Positions 27,631 through 35,559 of a stretch of 64,000 bases of DNA are shown here, piece after piece. Origin of the DNA: JAAYYY01 sp964602995 (GTDB lineage: Bacteria > Chloroflexota > Anaerolineae > Promineifilales > Promineifilaceae). Each line of letters opens with the position of its first letter. Within the stretch, counting starts at the first letter, position 1. The stretch covers positions 62,001-126,000 of the forward strand of contig CAZRTM010000001.1 in NCBI GenBank assembly GCA_964602995.1, given 5' to 3'. The position numbers and the translations under genes were made by a program. The notes under the pieces were generated by a model that worked only from the letters and a program-made list of their open reading frames with translations, searched no databases and was not told the DNA's origin.

Positions 27631-29804
27631 GATGAGGCCAGGAATTCGTCTAGAGGGTCGTCGTCCCCGTCGACAAACGTGCGCCGTGTGCGCCCTCCTT
27701 CTTTAGGATCTTCCACCAGACCCATCTCATACAGCGCTTCCATCAGGCGCGCGGCGCGCGGATAACCAACCCGCAGGCGGCGCTGAATAAGCGACGTGGA
27801 AATGGTGTCCACTTTTTGCGCCAGGGCAATCGCCTCTTCCAGCATATCGTCCCTGGCCTCGATGTAGTTGTGGCGGGCCAGCATATGCTCCCAGGGCGCT
27901 TCTTCTGGCTCATCTTCGGCATCATCGGGCATGACCCGTTCCCAGTGCGCGACCAGCCGGTCGATTTCGTTATCGCTGACGAAGCAGCCCTGCACGCGCA
28001 CCGGTTCGCCTGCCTCGGGTGAGAGGAAAAGCATGTCACCACTGCCCAGCAACTGCTCCGCCCCGGCCGTATCCAGTATCACACGCGAATCGGTGTTGGA
28101 AGTGACGGCGAAAGAGATGCGGGCCGGGAAGTTGGCCTTAATCAGGCCGGTGATGACGTCGGTGGAGGGGCGCTGCGTGGCCACAACCAGGTGAATGCCT
28201 GTAGCCCGCGCCATCTGCGCCAGGCGGCACAAGGCACGCTCCACCTCCTCCCCATATAGCGCCATCAGGTCTGCCAGCTCGTCGATGAAGACCGCTATAT
28301 GAGGCAACGGCCTTGCATCACCGCGCCGCGCGATCTTCTCGTTATATACCTGCAGATTCTTGGCTCCTATCTGCGCAAACGCTTCATAGCGACGGTCCAT
28401 CTCCACAATTAACCAGCGCAAAACGCCCGTGATGCGCTCGTGCTCCACCTCTACATTGCCCAGCAAATGGGGCAACCCGTTAAAGCGGATCAGCTCCACC
28501 TTTTTGGGGTCAATCATAACTATCTTCAACTGTTCCGGCGTGTTGTTAAACACAAGGCAGGAGATGAAGGCGTTGAGGCAAACTGATTTACCTGTGCCCG
28601 TAGCGCCCGCAATCAACAGGTGTGGCATCCTGGCAATGTCAATCGCCAGTGGTGCGCCCGACACACCCTGCCCCAGCGCCACAGTCAGGGGTGACTTCAA
28701 GCGTGTAAAAGCGGGTGATTCCAGAATGGTACGCAGGCGCACCGTGTTCGCCGTCGCATTGGGCACTTCAATACCCACTGTCCCTCGCCCCGGCACCGGC
28801 GCCTCAATCCGCAACCGCGGCACTTCCAGGGCCAGCGCGAAATCCTTCTGTAAGGCTGCAATCTGGCTCACCCGCACCTTCTTCATCATCGGCTCCCCAT
28901 CTGGCCCTGTTCCCTCCAGATAACCCGGCGTCACGCCAAACTGTGTCACCGAAGGGCCGCGCTGAATCTCTGTGACATCGCCGCGCAGGCCAAAGTCGAT
29001 CAGCGTCTGTTCAATGACCACCTTCTTGCGCTGGATCTCCGCGTCGGTCATGTTGATGACCTTGCCTTCCTCCAGCAGATCCAGCACGGGCAGGCGTGGA
29101 TCAGTGGCGCCCGGCGGCAATACTTCCCGCCGGGTCATCGCTGGCTCAACTGGGGCTGGGCGTGCGACCCGGGCCGGTTGGCGACGGGGCGCCGGTGGTG
29201 CAGAGACAGGGCGTGGCGGCGGCTCCATCTCCTGCGCCCACTGTTGCAGGCGTTCCGAACTTTGAACCAATGCCTGTCGCACACTGTCCCAGGAGAGACC
29301 TACGACAAAGGTCAGCCCCAGGCCGAAGAGGGTCAGGTAGAAGAGCGCAGTCAGGAAGGGGCCAAGAAAGTCGAGCAGAGGCGTTGCCAGCGCCCAGCCT
29401 ACCAGGCCACCACCGCGCCCTTCATAAGCTTCTGGCAAAGTCACGCCGCCAAATTGATAGGAAAGGGGTAAAGCGGACAGGATGAGCAGCTCCAGCCCCA
29501 AAATTTGCATGGGCCGGATGCGGTAAGGCAGCGGCACACGCCGTAGTGCGATGTGTATACCTGCTGCCGCCAACGAGAGGAACAGTGGATAGGCGCCCCA
29601 GCCCACAAACTCTCGCCAGAGAGACGTCCACCAGTCAAGCCACCCGGAGCCGGTAAGCCCCAGGAAGCTGAGCAATGTCACACCAGAAAGGATGAGCAGG
29701 ACAAGCCCTACCAACTCCAGGCGCAGAGGAATTAGTCCTCGAATAACTGCTTCATCCCAGGTTGGCGGGGGCTCACTGGATCGTTTTGAACGTGATCGCG
29801 CCAT
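27624..29804 (-). CDS. ftsK: DNA translocase FtsK/SpoIIIE
   Basis: A 726-residue DNA pump that moves chromosome ends across the closing septum. Four to five hydrophobic helices fill residues 25-175, then a short proline-rich linker (190-235). The motor follows: alpha domain, Walker A GATGTGKSV, Walker B HIAVFIDELADLM, and the segment MARATGIHLVVATQRPSTDVITGLIKANFPARI. The C-terminal gamma winged helix (STSLIQRRLRVGYPRAARLMEALYEMGLV) reads KOPS-like sites. The linker is short compared with E. coli FtsK and similar to SpoIIIE. The gene is convergent with the giant TPR gene and the two stops overlap by seven bases. Confidence 0.95.
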   Translation of the reverse strand: MARSRSKRSSEPPPTWDEAVIRGLIPLRLELVGLVLLILSGVTLLSFLGLTGSGWLDWWTSLWREFVGWGAYPLFLSLAAAGIHIALRRVPLPYRIRPMQILGLELLILSALPLSYQFGGVTLPEAYEGRGGGLVGWALATPLLDFLGPFLTALFYLTLFGLGLTFVVGLSWDSVRQALVQSSERLQQWAQEMEPPPRPVSAPPAPRRQPARVARPAPVEPAMTRREVLPPGATDPRLPVLDLLEEGKVINMTDAEIQRKKVVIEQTLIDFGLRGDVTEIQRGPSVTQFGVTPGYLEGTGPDGEPMMKKVRVSQIAALQKDFALALEVPRLRIEAPVPGRGTVGIEVPNATANTVRLRTILESPAFTRLKSPLTVALGQGVSGAPLAIDIARMPHLLIAGATGTGKSVCLNAFISCLVFNNTPEQLKIVMIDPKKVELIRFNGLPHLLGNVEVEHERITGVLRWLIVEMDRRYEAFAQIGAKNLQVYNEKIARRGDARPLPHIAVFIDELADLMALYGEEVERALCRLAQMARATGIHLVVATQRPSTDVITGLIKANFPARISFAVTSNTDSRVILDTAGAEQLLGSGDMLFLSPEAGEPVRVQGCFVSDNEIDRLVAHWERVMPDDAEDEPEEAPWEHMLARHNYIEARDDMLEEAIALAQKVDTISTSLIQRRLRVGYPRAARLMEALYEMGLVEDPKEGGRTRRTFVDGDDDPLDEFLASSQ

Positions 29805-29891
29805 AATGACGTCAAGCGTAACACGTAGGGGAGCCTACGCGCAATCATATCATGACGATCCTATTTTACCGCAATTTTAGAAGGGATGCGC

Positions 29892-30850
29892 TCAGGCGCC
29901 CGCCTGTTCCATACCCTGCACACTCAGAGCCAACCGCCGTTCTTTCTCGCTCACGGTCAGAACACGGGCTGTCACCGTCATCCCTTTGGCAAAGAGCCGT
30001 TCCCGCTCTTCGGAGGGAATCTCACCCATCTCTGAAACGTGCACCAGCCCTTCTAAGCCCTCTTCCAGGAGCACGAAGGCGCCAAAATCGACGATGTTGG
30101 TCACTTTGCCATGCACAACCTGGCCCGGCCGGTACCGTTTTTCCACGTCGATCCAGGGGTCGGTCAATAGCTGCTTGCGGCTGAGAGCGACGCGGCCGCG
30201 ATTGGCATCGACTTCTAACACCAACACGCGAACCGTTTCACCAGGCTTCACCACATCGCTGGGATGGGTAAGCCGGCGCCACGATAGCTGCGAGATATGG
30301 ATTAACCCTTCCACTCCTCCGAGGTCGACGAATGCGCCAAAATTTGCCAGATTGGTGACGACACCGGTGCAGATTTCTCCGGTTTCCAATGTATCCAGCA
30401 AATTCTCGCGCTGAGACGCAGAGACTTCAGTGGCGCGCTCTGAAAGAATGAGGCGGTTCGAACTCTTGTTCACCTCGATAATCTTCAGAGCCAGCACCTT
30501 TCCCTGGCGCTGCTCGAGCTGCCGCAGGCGCTCTTCCTCCACATGCAACTGGGTCAGACCTAACAACTGCGAGGCCGGAACAAACCCTTGCAACCCACGC
30601 CACTCGACCAGCAACCCGCCCTTGTTGTAGCCAACGACTACAGCATTGAGCACCAGNNNNNNNNNNNNNNNNNNNNNNNNNNNNNNNNNNNNNNNNNNNN
30701 NNNNNNNNNNNNNNNNNNNNNNNNNNNNNNNNNNNNNNNNNNNNNNNNNNNNNNNNTGATTCCCGCCGCAATGGCATCAACGTCTTCTTCCGTGAGAAGC
30801 TCTTCCTGACTGGAAGGCGTCGCCGCCTTCACTTGAGTAGATGCTGCCAT
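29892..30850 (-). CDS. S1 RNA-binding-domain protein (ribosomal S1-like), interrupted by gap
   Basis: Both ends are visible. The first 31 residues (from ATG 30850) are an acidic lead ending EEDVDAIAAGI; after the N-run the chain resumes with three S1 domains: VVGYNKGGLLVEWRGLQGFVPASQL, GVVTNLANFGAFVDLGGVEGLIHISQLSW and GKVTNIVDFGAFVLLEEGLEGLVHVSEM. At least one more S1 domain probably begins in the gap. It should bind mRNA on the ribosome. With three to four domains it is shorter than the six-domain E. coli S1. The two sides are not in frame across 100 N, which only means the gap length is arbitrary. Confidence 0.85.
30657..30756. other. Assembly gap (100 N)
   Basis: Exactly 100 unknown bases inside the S1-domain gene. 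Confidence 0.99.
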
Positions 30851-30989
30851 ATTGATACTCTTGTAGAATTACGACTACATATACGGATGATGTCTACGGC
30901 ACTTCCAACGCGACAAGATTAGAAAAATCTAAGTTTTCCTATTTGAATTATAGATACTGGAGAGCAACTGTCAAACTACTTTACGAAAT

Positions 30990-31808
30990 ATGAACGATTC
31001 GCAGGCCACTGAACTAAATGAGAAGACCATCGCGGAGGCATTGACGACCGTCTGGCTGGGTCATGCCGTCCACTACTTTGACGAACTGGACTCCACCAAT
31101 GACACGCTGGCTGAGTTGGCCCAGGCCGGCGCGCCGCACGGCACGCTGGTCATCACCGACTACCAGCGCCAGGGAAAAGGGAGACAGCAGCGCCGCTGGG
31201 AAGCGCCGGCCGGAAGCTCCTTGCTCCTATCCCTCCTCTTCCGTCCCAACTGGCCCGTCGAACAGGCAAACTGGCTGGTGATGATTGGCGGCCTGGCCGC
31301 GCTCAGAACGATAGAGCTGACAACGGCCCTCGCCGCCGGTCTGAAGTGGCCCAACGACGTGATGGTGAGAACCGGTGAGGGCTGGCGCAAAGCAGGGGGC
31401 CTGCTTCTTGAAACGTCCCTGTCAGACGCAGGCGTTGAACAGGCTATTTTGGGCATCGGATTGAACGTCAACATCCCCGCTGCCGACCTCCCTGCCGCCG
31501 ACACGCCAGCGACCAGCCTGCTCGCCGCATCCGGCCACTCCGTGCCACGCCTTCCCCTCCTCGTCCGCCTACTGCAAACGCTAGAATCCCTTTACGAAGC
31601 GGCTGCCGAGGGCCATTCGCCAGAAAGGCTCTGGACCGAACGCCTCCTGACCCTCGGCCAGCAGGTCACCGTCTCCGACGGCGAGCATACCGTCTCGGGC
31701 CTGGCCACCGGCACCGACAACTGGGGCCGCCTGCTGGTGCGCGACGACGCCGGCCGCACCTATACGTTTGCGGCCGGGGATGTTACGTTGCGCAAGAAAA
31801 GGCGGTAG
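30990..31808 (+). CDS. birA: Biotin--[acetyl-CoA-carboxylase] ligase
   Basis: A 272-residue biotin protein ligase, which activates biotin with ATP and attaches it to the carboxyl-carrier protein. Motifs are YFDELDSTNDTLAELA, the biotinoyl-AMP loop QGKGRQQRRWEAPAGSSLLLSLLF (GRGRxGR in most homologues, here GKGRQQR), LKWPNDVMV and GIGLNVN. There is no N-terminal helix-turn-helix, so it is the monofunctional form and not a biotin-operon repressor. Two upstream ATG-poor bases and a long AT-rich stretch precede it. The gene is divergent from the S1 gene. Confidence 0.93.
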   Translation: MNDSQATELNEKTIAEALTTVWLGHAVHYFDELDSTNDTLAELAQAGAPHGTLVITDYQRQGKGRQQRRWEAPAGSSLLLSLLFRPNWPVEQANWLVMIGGLAALRTIELTTALAAGLKWPNDVMVRTGEGWRKAGGLLLETSLSDAGVEQAILGIGLNVNIPAADLPAADTPATSLLAASGHSVPRLPLLVRLLQTLESLYEAAAEGHSPERLWTERLLTLGQQVTVSDGEHTVSGLATGTDNWGRLLVRDDAGRTYTFAAGDVTLRKKRR

Positions 31809-31840
31809 ATTGGAGATCGGAGATTGGAGATTAGAGATTT
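31808..31840 (+). repeat. Heptanucleotide tandem repeat, GATTGGA type
   Basis: Units GATTGGA, GATCGGA, GATTGGA, GATTAGA and a partial GATTT follow immediately after birA. The same heptamer (as CAATCTC in the other orientation) recurs at 63047-63081. Confidence 0.8.
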
Positions 31841-31911
31841 GCGTCAGCCATAGCCGGCATCTCACCCCAGTTCACAGAACAAGATCGGCCAGCCACCGTC
31901 TACCGTCCACC

Positions 31912-31939
31912 GATTACTGCTTACTGATTACTGTCTACT
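31912..31939. repeat. Heptanucleotide tandem repeat, GATTACT type
   Basis: Units GATTACT, GCTTACT, GATTACT and GTCTACT. The array covers the stop codon and last codons of the crotonase-fold gene (minus strand), so it has become part of that reading frame. Confidence 0.75.
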
Positions 31940-32743
31940 GACCCCCTCATTCGACGGAAACCGTGCCTTCTCCTTCCGCCGCAGCCCTTCCACGCCAGCC
32001 ATCATGTCGTCCGAAAAGAAGCCCAGCATCTCCAGGGCCAGAGAGTGGTCGAAGATAGGGCCGGCCTGGAACAGCCACTGGTTGAGGGCACGCTTGGTGA
32101 AGCGGATGGCGTGGCGCGGGCCGGTGGCCAGATCCGTGGCTACAGCCATCGCCTTGTCCAGCAACTCGTCATCGGGCACGCATAGGCTGACCAGCCCCAT
32201 CCGCTCCGCCTCGCGCCCGCTGACAAAGTCGCTGGTCATCAGGTAATATTTCGCTTTGGCCATGCCGCAGAGCAAAGGCCAGATGATGGCCGCGTGGTCA
32301 CCGGCAGCGACGCCCATACGCACGTGCCCATCTGCCAGCCGTGCACTTTCGGCGGCAATGCTGATGTCCGCCAGCAAAGCCACGACGAGGCCAGCCCCCA
32401 CAGCCGGGCCGTTAATGGCCGATACCAGCGGCGTCTGGCAGCGCAGAATGTTGTAGACCAGGTCGCGGGCCTCATCCAGAATGCGCACGATCTCTTCGTA
32501 ATTGCGGTGGGCATTTTCGACCAGTTTCAAGTCGCCCCCGGCCGAGAAAGCGCGCCCGGCCCCGGTGACCACCGCCACACGCACCTCCGGGTCGCGGTCA
32601 ATCGTCTGCCACACCTCAACCAGCTCCGTGTGCAGCCGCGCGTCGGCCGCGTTGAGTACCTCGGGCCGGTTCAGCGTCATCCACAAGATACCTTCATCAC
32701 GCTTTTCAAAGAGAATGTGTTCAAAGTCAGAATACTCTAGCAC
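31928..32743 (-). CDS. Enoyl-CoA hydratase/isomerase family protein lacking both hydratase glutamates
   Basis: A 271-residue crotonase-fold protein. The oxyanion-hole segments AFSAGGDLKLV and NGPAVGAGLVVALLADI are intact, so it should bind an acyl-CoA. Aligning by eye with rat enoyl-CoA hydratase, E144 becomes V and E164 becomes H (in LADGHVRMG). A normal hydratase reaction is therefore unlikely; isomerase, hydrolase or other chemistry is possible. The C-terminal residues GVSRQ are encoded inside a heptanucleotide repeat. The neighbouring genes do not define a pathway. Confidence 0.85.
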   Translation of the reverse strand: MLEYSDFEHILFEKRDEGILWMTLNRPEVLNAADARLHTELVEVWQTIDRDPEVRVAVVTGAGRAFSAGGDLKLVENAHRNYEEIVRILDEARDLVYNILRCQTPLVSAINGPAVGAGLVVALLADISIAAESARLADGHVRMGVAAGDHAAIIWPLLCGMAKAKYYLMTSDFVSGREAERMGLVSLCVPDDELLDKAMAVATDLATGPRHAIRFTKRALNQWLFQAGPIFDHSLALEMLGFFSDDMMAGVEGLRRKEKARFPSNEGVSRQ

Positions 32744-32872
32744 GCAGGTCCACTCCTCTAAATCTGTTAACGACAGCGCAGCCGTGGTAAACTTACCACT
32801 GTTTTGCCGCCTCCCGGCAAATGGTTAGAAAGGAAACACTTCTCTATCTTACAAAATTTTGAGGAACACGTC

Positions 32873-33784
32873 TTGTTGATCCCTTTACTGCAAACAATGC
32901 GCTTGCGGCAGTGGCCGAAGAACGGCTTTGTCTTTGTGCCTCTTCTTTTCGACGGCCAGCTTTTTGATCCCCAAAGCGTATTGCGCGCTGTCATTGCCTT
33001 CTTTTTACTCTGTCTGATGTCCAGCGCCGTTTACATCATGAACGATCTGGGCGATATCGAAAGCGACCGCCAGCATCCCAGGAAGCAGCTACGCGCCCTG
33101 CCTTCGGGACGCCTGAACCCGAGCGTGGCGCTGGTTGCCGCCATCATCTTCGCCCTGGGCAGCCTGCTCGCCGGCTTCTATCTCTCGACAAGGTTCGGCC
33201 TGATTTTGCTGGTCTACCTCATCTTGCAAATCGCCTACACCTTCTGGCTGAAGCACGTCGTCCTTGTGGACGTCTCCATTGTGGCGGCAGGATTCATCTT
33301 GCGCATCGCCGCCGGTGTCGCCATCATCACCGTCGAACGCTTCTCACCCTGGCTCTACATCTTCGGCGGCTTCCTGGCCCTCTTCCTGGCGCTGGGCAAG
33401 CGCCGCCATGAGCTGGTGCTGCTGGGCGATGACGCCGGCAACCACCGCGCCATCCTCGACGAGTACAATCTGGAGCTGCTGGACCGCCTTATCGGTATCG
33501 TCACCACCAGCGCCATCGTGGCCTATAGCCTCTATACCTTTCTGGCCGAAGGCTTGCCCGAGAACAACATCATGATGCTCACCATCCCCTTCGTGCTCTA
33601 CGGCATGTTCCGCTATCTTTACCTGATTCACGTGCGCCATGAGGGAGGTGCGCCAGAAGAGATCTTGCTGCGCGACGTGCCGACGCAGGTATCCGTTCTG
33701 CTCTGGGCCTTTGTCGTCTTCCTGGCCCTATACATCTGGCCCTGCACATGGTGCACCAATCTACTTAACAGGCTGTCCAATTGA
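32873..33784 (+). CDS. UbiA-family prenyltransferase, decaprenyl-phosphate phosphoribosyltransferase-like
   Basis: A polytopic membrane protein of about 303 residues. The start MRLRQWPKNGFVFVPLLF and the metal-diphosphate motif NDLGDIESDRQHPRK match the branch that includes decaprenyl-phosphate phosphoribosyltransferase of arabinan synthesis, more than quinone-making UbiA. A second aspartate-rich loop (LLGDDAGNHRAILDEY) follows. The best start is TTG at 32873, with GAGGA seven bases upstream; the first ATG in frame (32804) has no such site. The following mevalonate kinase gene, 25 bases later, belongs to isoprenoid supply and fits a lipid-carrier role. Confidence 0.8.
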   Translation: MLIPLLQTMRLRQWPKNGFVFVPLLFDGQLFDPQSVLRAVIAFFLLCLMSSAVYIMNDLGDIESDRQHPRKQLRALPSGRLNPSVALVAAIIFALGSLLAGFYLSTRFGLILLVYLILQIAYTFWLKHVVLVDVSIVAAGFILRIAAGVAIITVERFSPWLYIFGGFLALFLALGKRRHELVLLGDDAGNHRAILDEYNLELLDRLIGIVTTSAIVAYSLYTFLAEGLPENNIMMLTIPFVLYGMFRYLYLIHVRHEGGAPEEILLRDVPTQVSVLLWAFVVFLALYIWPCTWCTNLLNRLSN

Positions 33785-33809
33785 TACCATCGCCACGGAG
33801 TTTAGGAAT

Positions 33810-34769
33810 ATGACCAGCGCCAGCGCACCAGGAAAAATCATTCTCTTCGGCGAGCACGCCGTCGTCTATGGCCGGCCGGCCATCGCCGTTCCTGTCACAC
33901 ACGTACGAGCAACGGCTGAGGTCACAGATGGGCCATCCTCAGGTGTGCGCCTCACCGCCTCCGACTTCGGCGAATCTTACTGGCTGCACGACGCCGCCGA
34001 GGACGCCCTTGCCGCCGCCGTACGCGTGGTGCAGAAGCGGGCACAGCTAGAAGAGCTGCCCCCGCTGACCATCGAAGTCCACAGCGACATTCCCATTGCC
34101 AGCGGGCTGGGCAGCGGGGCGGCCACGGCGGCGGCACTGATCCGCGCCCTGGCCCAACATCTGGGCCGCACAGACCTGGCAACAGATGAAGAAGTATCGT
34201 CCATGACCTACGAGGTGGAGAAGATCCACCACGGCACGCCCAGCGGCATCGACAACACCGTGGTCGCGCTGGAACAGCCTGTTTACTTTGTGCGCCAACA
34301 GCCGCGCAATCTGGTGGAACCGATTGCTGTGGCCCGTCCCTTGCGCCTGCTCATTGGCGACACGGGCCGGCACAGCAGTACACGGGAAGTGGTTGGGGAC
34401 GTGCGCCGGCAATGGCAGGCCAGCGAAGCGCGCTTTGAGGAAATATTTGATGCCTGCGGACGCATTGCCGCAGCAGCGCGACAGGCGATCCAATCGGGTG
34501 ACCTGCAGGAATTAGGCCACCTGATGCTGGAGAATCACCGCTGGCTGCAGAAAATGACCGTCTCCTCACCAGAGCTGGATAAGCTGGTTGAGGCAGCCAC
34601 AGAGGCCGGCGCCTTGGGCGCCAAGCTCAGCGGAGCCGGGCGCGGCGGCAACATGATCGCCCTGGTACAGGACGAAAGTGCCAGCGCCGTGCAGAGCGCA
34701 CTGCAAGCGGCCGGCGCAGTTAATGTGTTGAGTAGCTTTGTGGAATCTTCAGGGCAACGAGTTGCCTGA
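33810..34769 (+). CDS. mvk: Mevalonate kinase
   Basis: A 319-residue GHMP kinase that phosphorylates mevalonate. The N-terminus APGKIILFGEHAVVYGRPAIAVPV is the diagnostic mevalonate-kinase opening; the ATP-binding loop is IPIASGLGSGAATAAAL; the HHGTPSGIDNTV segment and C-terminal GALGAKLSGAGRGGNMIAL complete the set. The reading frame extends upstream to 33639 inside the previous gene, but ATG 33810 with TAGGA nearby is the evident start. It implies a mevalonate route to isoprenoids, known in some Chloroflexota; no other pathway gene is in the window. Confidence 0.94.
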   Translation: MTSASAPGKIILFGEHAVVYGRPAIAVPVTHVRATAEVTDGPSSGVRLTASDFGESYWLHDAAEDALAAAVRVVQKRAQLEELPPLTIEVHSDIPIASGLGSGAATAAALIRALAQHLGRTDLATDEEVSSMTYEVEKIHHGTPSGIDNTVVALEQPVYFVRQQPRNLVEPIAVARPLRLLIGDTGRHSSTREVVGDVRRQWQASEARFEEIFDACGRIAAAARQAIQSGDLQELGHLMLENHRWLQKMTVSSPELDKLVEAATEAGALGAKLSGAGRGGNMIALVQDESASAVQSALQAAGAVNVLSSFVESSGQRVA

Positions 34770-34797
34770 GAAGAGCAACAGGGGTAGAAAAGCAAGA

Positions 34798-34818
34798 AAG
34801 CCAGCACCAGGCTGGCTT
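34798..34818. terminator. Terminator hairpin between mvk and rpmB
   Basis: AAGCCAGC, loop ACCAG and GCTGGCTT make an 8-bp stem. Reading the minus strand it is followed by TCTTGCTTTTC, so it best serves rpmB; mvk, arriving from the other side, has no T-run. Confidence 0.6.
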
Positions 34819-34879
34819 CATGAGACCATATTTGTCCAGATGATGCGACAACTTGCGAAGCACACCAATCGGCGCCTGG

Positions 34880-35059
34880 TTAAACCTTGCTCAGCGTCTT
34901 AATGCACCGCGCACAGAGATGCTTGCGCACCTTGCGCCCATCTTCGTAGACAGTAATACGCTGAATGTTCGGCTTAAACTGCCGGTTGGTTTTCTTCTGC
35001 GAGAAGCTGACGTTGTGTCCAAACTGGGGTCCCTTGCCACAACTTTCACATTTCGCCAT
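34880..35059 (-). CDS. rpmB: 50S ribosomal protein L28
   Basis: A 59-residue protein read from the minus strand, MAKCESCGKGPQFGHNVSFS followed by QKKTNRQFKPNIQRITVYED. Two cysteine pairs (C4/C7 and C49/C52) form the zinc ribbon of the C+ form of L28. GAGGTGAG precedes the ATG. It is divergent from the asp23-fakA genes, the same association of rpmB with yloU-yloV known in Bacillus subtilis. Its own promoter and a 5' stem-loop can be read upstream. Confidence 0.95.
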   Translation of the reverse strand: MAKCESCGKGPQFGHNVSFSQKKTNRQFKPNIQRITVYEDGRKVRKHLCARCIKTLSKV

Positions 35060-35092
35060 AATCTCACCTCATAATCACAACGCAAATTAAAA

Positions 35093-35109
35093 GCGACCTT
35101 AGCGGTCGC
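35093..35109 (-). promoter_or_regulatory. Stem-loop at the 5' end of the rpmB transcript
   Basis: GCGACC and GGTCGC form a 6-bp stem with a five-base loop. On the minus strand TTTTAATTT follows, so it resembles a small terminator or attenuator between the predicted start site (about 35113) and the rpmB ATG at 35059. Confidence 0.45.
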
Positions 35110-35119
35110 CAGGGATCGA

Positions 35120-35148
35120 ATTATAAGAAGAGAACCTCATTTGCGCAA
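35120..35148 (-). promoter_or_regulatory. rpmB promoter
   Basis: On the minus strand TTGCGC (35148-35143), 17 nt, TATAAT (35125-35120). The -35 lies in the palindrome TTGCGCAA (35141-35148), which also supplies the -35 of the divergent promoter. Confidence 0.6.
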
Positions 35149-35169
35149 GCATTCTAACGAGTTTATACA
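35141..35169 (+). promoter_or_regulatory. Promoter of the asp23-fakA operon
   Basis: TTGCGC (35141-35146), 17 nt, TATACA (35164-35169). Start near 35176 and a leader of about 20 nt carrying TAGGAG before ATG 35197. Confidence 0.55.
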
Positions 35170-35196
35170 GGCTTTTTACAAAAGTAGGAGCATGAG

Positions 35197-35556
35197 ATGA
35201 CATCCAGCGAAGATTCATTGGGCCAGATTGATATATCGCCAGCCACCATTGCAACAATTGCCACACGCTCTGTCCATCAATGCTATGGCGTAGTAGGAAT
35301 GGCCAGCAAGAATCTCGTGGACGGCATTGCCCACGTGCTCAGTCGTGATAGCCGGCGTGGTATTGACGTCACGGTCGAAGATGGGGAAATCGTTATCGAC
35401 GTTTACGTCATCGTAGAGTACGGAACACGGATCCGCGTTGTCGCGCAGAGTATTCAAAACACGGTGAAATTCCACGTAGAGAAAGCTCTGGGAATGCCGG
35501 TCAAGGCAGTTAATGTATTTGTGCAGGGCTTGCGCATCAGCAACGAGACCGGATGA
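35197..35556 (+). CDS. Asp23/Gls24 family envelope stress protein, YloU-like
   Basis: A 119-residue Asp23/Gls24 (DUF322) protein. The family pattern is plain: GQIDISPATIATIATRSVHQCYGVVGM, then DVTVEDGEIVIDVYVIVEYGTRIRVVAQSIQNTVKFHVEKALGMPVKAVNVFVQGL. Members in Gram-positive bacteria associate with the membrane and with fatty-acid enzymes. TAGGAG lies six bases before the ATG. It is three bases ahead of fakA, reproducing the yloU-yloV pair of Bacillus. A second paralogue lies at 44284-44658. Confidence 0.92.
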   Translation: MTSSEDSLGQIDISPATIATIATRSVHQCYGVVGMASKNLVDGIAHVLSRDSRRGIDVTVEDGEIVIDVYVIVEYGTRIRVVAQSIQNTVKFHVEKALGMPVKAVNVFVQGLRISNETG

Positions 35557-35559
35557 TAG

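Noticed and set aside
29892..30850. Frame change across the N-run in the S1 gene, as if frameshifted
   Set aside because: The 100 N are an arbitrary placeholder, so reading frame across them has no meaning.
33639..33809. N-terminal extension of mevalonate kinase
   Set aside because: The extra residues are the overlap with the upstream gene in another frame; the conserved APGKIILFGEH start follows ATG 33810.
34891..35085. A 64-codon open frame in the rpmB region
   Set aside because: It is a different frame of the same strand; L28 with its four cysteines is the real gene.
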